Positions 57,323 through 64,000 of a stretch of DNA of 64,000 nucleotides are shown here, piece after piece. A model generated the notes under the pieces. The model worked only from the letters and a program-made list of their open reading frames with translations, made no database searches and was not told the origin of the DNA. Source of the stretch: Epinephelus fuscoguttatus (lineage: Eukaryota > Chordata > Actinopteri > Perciformes > Serranidae); assembly GCF_011397635.1 (NCBI RefSeq), contig NC_064761.1, forward strand, positions 28,685,643-28,749,642. Direction: 5' to 3'. A program made the translations under genes and the position numbers. Numbering within the stretch: position 1 is the stretch's first letter; every line of letters starts with the position of its first letter.

Positions 57323-59818
57323 ACCTGTGGTGGTGAGGTACTGCACAGCTTCCTGGTGGCCCATCTTCCTCAGGCAGTGAAGCAGGAAGTCCAGGGAGCA
57401 GGCACGATCGGCAAGCCGAGCCAGGAGGGTGCGTCCTGGGCTGCCTGCAGCACTCAGTACCTGCAGTGAGCAGCTGGTCAGCTCGTTCTCACTGCAGGGA
57501 GGACAGGCGTTCAATGGGTAGTGTTAGTCAGTCTGTTAATCCTGTGGTGACAGTTGAAGGGGCCCAAAGCAGGGGAGGGCCCAGAAAACTGGTAGGAATG
57601 TGCAGTATGATGGAGGAACAAACACAGGGCATAGGTACCATTTGAACATTGTGGGAGTCCTCCGACAGAAAATTGTGAGCATCAAATACTTAAAGGTCCC
57701 ATACTGTAAAAATGTTTTTATCATAAAGCAGGTACGAGGAGCTATATAAAAACTATTAAAGTAGATGTCAAAACATTGAGTCCACAACGAACTACACACA
57801 GTCCTTATGCAGAAACCTGTACCTGTAAACAAGCCTTCAGGACTTCCATAAAGTTGTGATGTCACAACTATATGCTATAAAGGTAGAAACTGGGTCTACA
57901 GTGCTGTTACATTCATTTCTCAACTGAAATGATGCTGCAGAGATACTCAGAGCGCAGATACGGAAGACCCAGAAACACTGTCCATTCAAGAGTAGACTGG
58001 GCTTTTTCACGAGGGAAGCTTAAAGAGATAGCCGCTAAAATAAAGCGTTTCAGACAGAGGGTGAATACAGGTATATTCAGTCATACAGTATTAGGAAATT
58101 ATGCTGGTTTTTTTACATTAAAGCATGTAAATATGTTCTAACAGAAATCTAAGATACAAGTATAGGGCCCGTGTCCACCAACGCAATTTTTCCGTGCTGA
58201 AAACACCCAGCTGGGAGCTTTGGAAAGAACCTTGGTGCCACCATGTTTTTCCAGCTGAGAGGCTTTGATTAAGCCTGGTTGCGATGACATGTCGGCACAA
58301 GGTAGAGTGCTTGCTGTGGATGAGGCCAAGGCTGAAGCATGCAGGGAGAGAACGGACCTGCAGGTCTTTGTGGGTTCATAAGAGGAAACACAATATATAT
58401 ATATATATATATACAGTAATATTAACAGATTTCTTCTCCATAGTGATTGTTGTTCAGCACTTGTACATGAAAGACGTGACAGTTTGTCTTCACAGTATTC
58501 GTCTCTCCTCGATTGTGATTAAACTGCCCAAGTGACAGTAACAAGCACAGCGATTTTTTACCCAAAGTTGAACACCTTTGCAACTCTTGGCACTCAGAAA
58601 AAAAGCACCCAACCGGCAGCACTCAAGACAGAATTCATGTTCAACGTGTCATCCTGCTGCTGGCATTTGTAACGCTACGTATTGACGCAGCGTATTTACC
58701 AGTCCCTCCAGAAAATCGTGATCTTGCGTTCACAATAATTAACGCAAAGTCAATGAAAGTCCACAATATTTGCGGGGGTTTGCAATTTTTCAAAAGTCCC
58801 CCGACTTTTCCGCGTCGAGCATGCGACGTAATTTAAAACATGTTGTTTTACAGTCACATTGTCTGGTTTAAGAGCTACAATATTCACTCAGGATTTTATG
58901 CAACATTATTGGAGTCCATGTTTTGAAACTAATTAAATAAAACTGAAGAAGAGAACTATAAAAACTTTTGCAGCTATTTTGTAATATTCAGTATGATTAT
59001 TATAGCAAGTGATTACATGGAGGTAGTAGTTTAAATTTCTATTTTTTTTCTGCTTTTGTCATGTGCTGCAATTTCCTGCAAAAAATCACAGAAAAATTTT
59101 TATCGCAATTTTTTACAAAACTGGCCACAAATTCAAGGGTTTTAGGCCGCAATTTCAAGGTTTGTTTTTTTTTGCCACGAGATCCTGGAGGGACTGATTT
59201 ATGCAGTGCTACAAATGCAGACAACGCAATGAGGCGCTCCCATTGCAAAGCATACATTTTTTTTTACGCCTGCCAGGGAAACAAACGCTTTGGTGGACAC
59301 CTACACATGTCAATTAGCATAATATAGGACCTTTAATATCCTGCATTTTGATAAATTGTATGCACCAATTAGTGCCTCTTCTTCATTAATTTGTTGAGTA
59401 AATGTCTTTAATTTTGTCAAAATAAAAGTCTTCGTTAACTTAAATGTTTTAATTGGGGGTGACAAATGCATGTGCTCAATATAGAGGGGAATGTGTCCCC
59501 CTGTGTCCCCCAACATCTACACCCATGCTGTGTATCATACATGCCATACACCAGAGACAATCCCTGTACTACAGTATGAAGTGTCAATGTTAAAATGAGT
59601 CATTATGGTGGTGAAAAAGGTGTGAAAATAACTGCACAGTGAATGAAGCTTCCCCATTATGTGATGCGTTCAATGTCTCACCTGCAGCGGAATTTGGGCT
59701 GCTCGGACACGGCACTGGCCAGCTGCCTCCATCCGCAGGTGGAGTTGTCCAACATCTTTGACAGCTTGTTCAGCACTTGTTCACTCAGAGTACCAACGCT
59801 CAGTTTCCATACCTCCAT
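48763..59818 (-). CDS. malt1: MALT1-type paracaspase, 16 exons, complete
   Basis: This is the protease and scaffold of the CARD-BCL10-MALT1 complex that activates NF-kB and cleaves after arginine. Exons (minus): 59818-59682, 57491-57325, 55444-55314, 55163-55007, 54900-54713, 54605-54509, 54291-54241, 53918-53826, 53704-53501, 53287-53110, 53014-52940, 52801-52674, 50540-50391, 49863-49706, 49605-49468, 49200-48763. They sum to 2490 nt, 829 residues (human MALT1 has 824). Domains: death domain (1-101), Ig1 (102-197), Ig2 (198-292), linker (293-340), caspase-like (341-535) with His416 (YFAGHGYEN) and Cys465 (LLDMCRKR), Ig3 (536 to about 700), Ser-rich tail. The start MEVWKLS is chosen for its good ATG context and direct lead into the death domain; the frame is also open upstream to an ATG at 60031. 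Fish carry additional paracaspase paralogues, so the exact paralogue is less sure than the family. Confidence 0.93.
50018..50325 (+). mobile_element. tRNA-derived SINE, family A, copy 2, in malt1 intron 13
   Basis: The head GGGGCAGCAGTAGCTCAGTC starts at about 50018. The body has GTGCCAGTTTGCCTCCTAGG and GAGCAAGGCACAAACCCCC, and the tail ends GGATTAATAAAGTAAA. It lies between malt1 exons 13 and 14, antisense to the gene. Confidence 0.8.
51114..52080 (-). pseudogene. Rex-like LINE reverse transcriptase fragment in malt1 intron 12
   Basis: On the minus strand the catalytic YADD sits at 52046-52035. It is followed by IKWCTDNFLVVNAKKTKEMV, VVERVSTYTCLGVEIDNK and SILQMFYKSLLQSVLSFG across shifted frames. 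The 3' end carries AATTTCCCACTTGTGGGA and AATAAAG, as in Rex-type elements. At least one stop and one frame change make it dead. It lies in the same orientation as malt1. Confidence 0.75.
52674..53704 (-). CDS. malt1: malt1 exons 9-12: caspase-like protease domain
   Basis: Exon 9 reads DKVALLIGNMNY and LRQMDFKVVSLLDL. Exon 10 has the catalytic histidine (FAGHGYENYGNSFMVP) and cysteine (NIFLLDMCRKR). Exon 11 has VTANIVFGYAT and exon 12 NGIFISFLKRR. Both catalytic residues fall within one position of human numbering (415 and 464), so the protease should be active. Confidence 0.95.
54241..54291 (-). CDS. malt1: malt1 exon 7: 51-nt symmetric cassette
   Basis: This 17-codon exon (reading through SITDASWVEVDRGL) begins and ends in the same phase, so skipping it keeps the frame. 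In human MALT1 the equivalent position holds an alternatively spliced mini-exon that carries a TRAF6-binding motif. No clear P-x-E-x-x-acidic/aromatic motif is visible here. Confidence 0.75.
54509..55444 (-). CDS. malt1: malt1 exons 3-6: Ig1 and Ig2
   Basis: Ig1 (exons 3-4) has VVLTCRAIGSLGLSYQWFKG and HQGHYICRV; Ig2 (exons 5-6) has TLFLECNAEANPPAQYEWYH and HRGQYKCKV. The paired cysteines and core tryptophans of each Ig fold are present. Intron 4 is only 106 nt and strongly pyrimidine-rich. The acceptor of exon 3 abuts a CA microsatellite. Confidence 0.9.
55449..55502. repeat. malt1: (CA)27 microsatellite against the malt1 exon 3 acceptor
   Basis: On the malt1 strand this is (TG)27 followed by GTAG and then exon 3 at 55444. 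It therefore occupies positions -5 to -58 of the 3' splice site, where a polypyrimidine tract would be expected. Confidence 0.95.
56276..56570 (+). mobile_element. tRNA-derived SINE, family A, copy 3 (5'-truncated), in malt1 intron 2
   Basis: It starts at GGGAACCGGAGGGTTGCCAG, so the A-box half is missing. The B-box GTTTAAGTCCC is at about 56299, and the remainder matches copies 1 and 2, including AACAAGGCACTGAACCCC and a tail near 56560. Confidence 0.78.
57279..57320. repeat. malt1: (ATCT)10 tetranucleotide microsatellite against the malt1 exon 2 donor
   Basis: On the malt1 strand intron 2 begins GTAA and then runs directly into (AGAT)10, so the repeat starts at intron position +5. Confidence 0.95.
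57325..59818 (-). CDS. malt1: malt1 exons 1-2: death domain
   Basis: Exon 1 (59818-59682) and exon 2 (57491-57325) encode a helical death domain with GWRQLASAVSEQPKFRC and TLLARLADRACSLDFLLHCL. The latter corresponds to LCLLKLMGEKGCTVTELSDF of human MALT1. The domain anchors MALT1 to BCL10. The 2.2-kb intron between them holds an (AT)n run (58392-58413) and AT-rich sequence. Confidence 0.85.
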
Positions 59819-60217
59819 CTCCGTATGTGTCACACTCACACCTAGAGACCTACAAACAGCAACGTAAAGTGAAAGTGCGCTAAAAATCTGACCCCAGCAG
59901 AGCTCTGATTGTTGGATGAGTCTTCCACACGGCTTGTCGCTACCAAACTGCAGGGTGCAAACACAGGCTGGGATCAGTTTAATGACAACGGGTGGCGCGG
60001 AGGTAAATCCGCCTGTAAGGTTACTCCACACGCGGCAGGAGATGTTAATCTTATTCAGGAAATAAGTCAGGTAACAGCGGAGCTAGAAAACGAAACGACA
60101 AAGTATATTCACACCAAACTACACAGCACGACGTCGATTAATAACTGCGCTGCCACTTGCCGCTTCCGCCACGAACACACAGGCTGTAACTTTAATAAAA
60201 GTGGTGAGGAAACTTAC

Positions 60218-60300
60218 CGACAGGTCGGTGATCACATCCAAATGTGGAGAACAAAAGAGGAACGAGCCTTTTCATATAAAACAGCAGTGTGAGGGATGTT
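60218..60300 (-). other. malt1: Candidate malt1 5' untranslated exon
   Basis: On the minus strand a strong donor (CTGTCG followed by GTAAGTTT, GT at 60217-60216) could join to the acceptor TTGCTGTTTGTAG at about 59850, just ahead of the malt1 start. The exon contains a short upstream reading frame (MKRLVPLLF...) that stops soon after the junction. The alternative is an unspliced leader with the open frame starting at 60031. Confidence 0.4.
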
Positions 60301-60569
60301 TCACCCCATCAGATTTCCAATCTTACGTGATTTTGTTCCCCAGATGATTTGCTTCTCATTTCGGTTCCTCATTTCATTTCTGACATCCCCCGGTCATTTG
60401 CATGAAGCGTTGTCATGGCAACACCAGTTATTGAAGCCAACTATACAGAAATACAGAAAGTGTTAGACTCACATCCTAGAAAGTTTTTCTTATGAAGAGT
60501 TCTCATACTCATTAAGTAAATTTAGTAAATTATATATCAATAATTTTAAGTGTATAAACTTTTTATTAC

Positions 60570-60965
60570 AGTGGCAGAGACCTTTTCGAAGAACAAAATC
60601 CTAAGAGAGGTTAAAGATAAATTCAAGGAAAGGCAAACCAACTTTGACAAAAGGTTATGCACCGTAAATTGCAATTTTCTCTGCATGTAGACCATTTACA
60701 AACTCATAACCCGCAACAATTTTCGAATGAAATTACCAGATTGGGCCCCAAAAAGCCAAGGGAAATTCCCATGGAGGTAAATGTAGTTCTGATTCAGGGG
60801 TTGTATTACAGAGATGACTGATGATTCATTTAATTATGTTTTTTAAAAGAAATAATTACTTAAAAAGTATCAATGGAGTCTTAAATTAATGAAATTTCCA
60901 ATGAAGTTCTGGAGTCTCTTAATGATTCATATGAGGTGTTTCATTCTTTTTTTGATAGTGGCACC
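60570..60965 (+). pseudogene. Decayed coding-like remnant, possibly LINE ORF2 linker
   Basis: Plus-strand coding-like pieces in shifted frames read VKDKFKERQTNFDKRL, then HLQTHNPQQFSNEITRLGPK with KKPREIPMEV, then EVLESLNDSYEVFHSFFDSG. The LGPKK..IPMEV pattern resembles the segment between endonuclease and reverse transcriptase of some fish LINEs. Stops and frame changes separate the pieces. The family assignment is from memory and uncertain. Confidence 0.4.
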
Positions 60966-61368
60966 ATTCTTAGTTAGTTGGTTAGTTATTTTATTGACAC
61001 AAACAAATACAATATTTGGGTCTAAACAATATACATATATGAGATAAACCCATTAGTAAAAACAGTGTATGGTGAATTACTGGTGTAAAGTGGATGGACA
61101 GATGTAGCCGAGTTGATGGCTTGGTAGGTCTTGTATCTTGTTCCGATAATCTCTCTACGGTCACAGACAAGTATTCATGAAGTTGAAAATGAGGTTCATT
61201 GCTTCTTTTATTGTCCTGTATATGAATACATGAGGAATGTACTATTCAGTAAAATGACCTTTATCTATGTTGATTTCTTTTTGATAAGAAAAAATTAGAG
61301 TTTTGTTTCAGAAGGGGAAATTTTTGAGTGGCTGAATTTCTTTGCAGGGCCCGAGATAGAAGGCAGAG

Positions 61369-62725
61369 TCAAAAAAAGGAAAATCCAAGGCACTCTTCTT
61401 TAAACGTATAGAAAGCCTTTATTCAAAAAATGCTGTTTCATTTAGAAAAAGTTAAACCATGATGAAAGTAGGTAACAGCCCACGCGTTTCGGCACAAAAG
61501 CCTTCCTCAGGGTGTAACCCTCAGCACACTAATGCTCCTTACGTAGGATGATTGGAAACACCTGGGTAAGTAGGAGGACAGTGGAAACATGAGAAATACC
61601 AGATCATGACCAGTAGATGGTTCCACCAATTGTTAAACAAGTAAATACTGAAATAAAGAAACAGAAACAAACACTGTATCTGTAATGATAGAAAAAAAGT
61701 TACAAAAAAGGACTGAAATCAATGTCTTCATTTAGACCTGGATAGATAGTGGCTTGCCATCTACTGGTCATGATCTGTTATTTCTCATGTTTCCATTGTC
61801 CTCCTACTTACCCAGGTGTTTCCAATCATCCTATGTGAGGAGCATGAGAGGCCGTTTACACGTACACGGTGATTTTGATAAACGGAGACATCTTCCTTCG
61901 TTTGTGCCCTTCGTTTACACGCAAACGGAGATTTCTCCTTTGAAAACGAGTCTTTCTAAAAACTCCGGCCAGAGTGGAGATTTTGGAAAACCCCGGCTGC
62001 GCATTTGCATGTAAACTGAGATAAACGGAGATAAACGGAGTTATAGGCAGTCGACGTCACAGTATGCGCCGGAACTTGCGCCTGTGTCAAAAGTACGACC
62101 TATGTTGCAATGGTGACAATGGAGGGTCCATGTCATTGGTTCGACAGCCCATTGGTTCGACATCCCATCCCGTCCGACTGTCCGTGGTGCCGAACGGCTT
62201 GCGGCGGACGTATGGTGTGCCGCGACCGGCTTGAGGTGGGGCAGGCTCACGGCTTATGTGTTTGTCACTTTCTTTTTCATTTTAACCCACACCATGATCT
62301 TTTCCTGACCCTAACCAGACCTTAACCACAGGGCATCATGATGATTTCTGAACGGACTTCGGAACAATGAGTTTAATATGGTTGGAACAATGGGATGTCG
62401 AACCAATGGGCAGTTCCCACAATGGATACATGGAAGGCTTGAGCTTCTCGTTACACTGCCACCTACAGGTTTGGCATGCTCTTGTGTATATATACATGGG
62501 TAAGTGTAAACGAAGATCTTTTTGAAAACGGAGACGGTGAAATGTCCGTTTATGAAAATAGCCGGCCACGTGTAAACGGCCTCTGAGGAAGGCTTTTGTG
62601 CCGAAACGCGTGGGCAGTTACCCACTTTCATCATGTTTTAACTTTTTCTAAATGAAACAGCCATTTTTTGAATAAAGGCTTTCTGTGCATTTAAAGAAGT
62701 GTGCCTTAGATTTTCCTTTTTTTGA
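61369..62725. mobile_element. Foldback (long inverted-repeat) element with a nested insertion
   Basis: The left arm (61369-61625) and a split right arm (61755-61847 plus 62585-62725) are reverse complements. The ends TCAAAAAAAGGAAAAT (61369) and ATTTTCCTTTTTTTGA (ending 62725) match, as do CACGCGTTTCGGCACAAAAG (61481) and CTTTTGTGCCGAAACGCGTG (about 62592). Arms of about 250 bp surround a small centre. No transposase frame is visible, so it is non-autonomous. Confidence 0.75.
61848..62584. mobile_element. Inner element nested in the right arm of the foldback element
   Basis: The ends are AGGCCGTTTACACGT (about 61850) and ACGTGTAAACGGCCTCTG (ending about 62586), with subterminal AAACGGAGA words in both halves. 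The sequence on its two sides joins up to complete the outer element's right arm, showing it inserted later. The CAGAGG..CCTCTG-like ends suggest a hAT relation, but I could not confirm a duplication. Confidence 0.6.
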
Positions 62726-62970
62726 TGTCTATATTCCCACCAAAGAGCACCTTCGTCACATGATTAGTTGAACCTTCTGAGCACTCTGGACTTTCTTTTT
62801 GACACAGAAGGCAGAGTAGTCTGTTTCTGGACTGAGTAGTTAAATAACATGTAAGTTAGATGGTTACTGCAACGTCATTGTGATGGCGTCTTGTAAACCA
62901 ATGAGGGTTGGGCAGAAGTAAGTGGGCCTGACACAAAACGCAAAACTTGCAGGACATGTATGTACTCCTG

Positions 62971-63607
62971 TTTATTTATGAGTTAGCAAAAAAGACAACA
63001 ACAGTGAACTGATTTGTGGCTGCATCAGCCGGCCATTTCTTTTCAGATATGGATATAAACAAACAAACAGAGAAAAACAAACGTGTAGAAATGAATCCAA
63101 TGCAATGCAGTATCTCTGAACCAAATACTGTAAAAAACACCTTTCTGAAATTGATAAAACAATCTCATTGTAAGGTTCTTTTAGTAGCTGTTGGGGAGCT
63201 TCAATCACATCCCAGGATTTTTGAAATTCGTCTACAATTTCTGGACAAATAGGCAAATACCATTTGCTTAAAACTGTGTCATACAATGGGAAGCAGCTGC
63301 TAAAGGGACCTGTTGGTGAGGCTGTTTTGCCACTGGCTGTTATCAAAGTCAAGACTGCTTATTATATTTAGTTTCTGTTGAGACTGTTTGGCGTTCGAGG
63401 CCTTACTCTGGTCGTGCTTTAACTTCATTACATAGTGAGTGTTAGGTTTTGTATTTCCCCCTTGTTTTTAACACAGCCAAGAAGGAGCTGTATATGCTGC
63501 TGGAAGTGGCAAAGAGTTGGTCTAATGTTATTTCATCAGGAAGCTGAACTTCTTCGACAGGTAATTCAGTCCACAGAGTCGAAGCCCTCTGTCAGTCCAG
63601 TGGGGGC
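62971..63607 (-). other. 3' untranslated region of the gene at the right edge
   Basis: Downstream of the stop at 63610-63608 on the minus strand about 640 nt of AT-rich sequence reaches an AATAAA hexamer (TTTATT at 62971-62976). I infer this as the 3' UTR. Confidence 0.4.
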
Positions 63608-63740
63608 CTAAAACTTCCGGCCTTTCTGTAATTTGTTGTAGCGCCAAATGTTCTCCTTCCTCAGACGCCTCCAATATTCCCAGGTGTCCTGGCTCAGCTC
63701 CTGCAGCTTTTTGGGTTCTCCCAGGTTGAACTGGAACAAC
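63608..63740 (-). CDS. Last coding exon of an unidentified gene, partial
   Basis: A clean acceptor (ATTCACCCAG) at 63741 opens a 133-nt exon. It encodes LFQFNLGEPKKLQELSQDTW, then EYWRRLRKENIWRYNKLQKG, then RKF and a TAG stop. The strong codon-level sense, basic and aromatic C-terminus and fitting splice site argue for a real exon. The rest of the gene lies beyond 64000. I do not recognise the protein; a small basic or mitochondrial protein is possible but is only a guess from composition. Confidence 0.6.
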
Positions 63741-64000
63741 CTGGGTGAATAAAATGAGAGGGGAAATCAGATCAGTGAAGATACATCAGTATTAGATTTA
63801 TTGGCCGAGTATGTTTGGGCATACAGGGAATTTGAGTTATTTTTTTTTTTTTTACATGTAAATACAGTTTTCACCCAGAAACAAATCTGAGTTGCACAGA
63901 CTGACATTACAGAGGAAAAACGTTTATAAAAACTGAACAGTGATTACAAGCTGTGTATTTTTGTCCATATAGTTGTACACTTTAATATGTTACCATTCTA

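Noticed and set aside
59819-60031. N-terminal extension of malt1 to an upstream ATG
   Set aside because: The frame is open, but the added residues show no death-domain or MALT1 similarity, and an AG acceptor just before the chosen start suggests this is intron or leader.
60415-60495. Short plus-strand frame MATPVIEANYTEIQKVLDSH...
   Set aside because: Only 27 codons to a stop and no good splice donor to link it with later pieces.
1-64000. CRISPR array, bacterial operon, prophage or other novel prokaryotic-type system
   Set aside because: No regularly spaced short repeats, no Shine-Dalgarno-led operons, and clear vertebrate exon-intron genes throughout.

Overview
The window is nuclear DNA from a ray-finned fish, most likely a percomorph teleost. 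Its genes are split into many small exons with GT-AG introns. The intergenic DNA is packed with teleost-type repeats: tRNA-derived SINEs, L2/Rex-like LINE pieces, Tc1 and hAT-like DNA elements, and CA microsatellites. The lipoprotein lipase reads like a percomorph Lpl. I see no bacterial, phage, CRISPR or organellar sequence and no credible tRNA or rRNA gene apart from tRNA-derived SINE heads.

Four protein-coding genes can be supported, all on the minus strand. (1) lpl, lipoprotein lipase: coding exons 18212-11094, ten exons, 515 codons, with the catalytic triad intact and a CCAAT/GC-box promoter near 18.4 kb. (2) safb, scaffold attachment factor B: coding exons 47253-37785, 21 exons, 847 codons, SAP-acidic-RRM-charged helix-Gly/Arg layout, with an NRF1/CRE/YY1-like promoter near 47.4 kb. 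(3) malt1, a MALT1-type paracaspase: coding exons 59818-48763, 16 exons, 829 codons, death domain, two Ig domains, caspase-like domain with His416/Cys465, and a third Ig domain. (4) The last coding exon (63740-63608) of a gene that continues beyond the right edge and that I do not recognise. For the first three, every exon boundary I propose keeps the reading frame and uses a GT donor and an AG acceptor.

Layout: 1-9.7 kb is intergenic and repeat-rich, holding a 412-bp hAT-type MITE with a target-site duplication and an L2 fragment bracketed by inverted arms. 9.76-18.4 kb is lpl. 18.4-37.1 kb is an 18.7-kb gene desert made of repeats, including a tandem array split by a hAT-like element and a Tc1 element carrying an L2 LINE inside it. 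37.1-47.4 kb is safb. 47.4-48.48 kb is a short featureless spacer. 48.48-60.3 kb is malt1, with LINE and SINE insertions in its introns and microsatellites directly against two of its splice sites. 60.3-62.96 kb holds a decayed LINE piece and a foldback element with a second element nested in it. 62.96-64 kb is the 3' end of the unidentified gene.

The genes do not form a pathway: Lpl hydrolyses plasma triglyceride, Safb is a nuclear DNA/RNA-binding scaffold protein, and Malt1 is an immune-signalling protease of the CARD-BCL10-MALT1 complex. Nothing here looks like a new molecular system. The most interesting observations are microsatellites embedded in malt1 splice sites, a candidate stop-containing alternative exon in safb, a frame-preserving cassette exon in malt1, and several readable nested transposon insertions.
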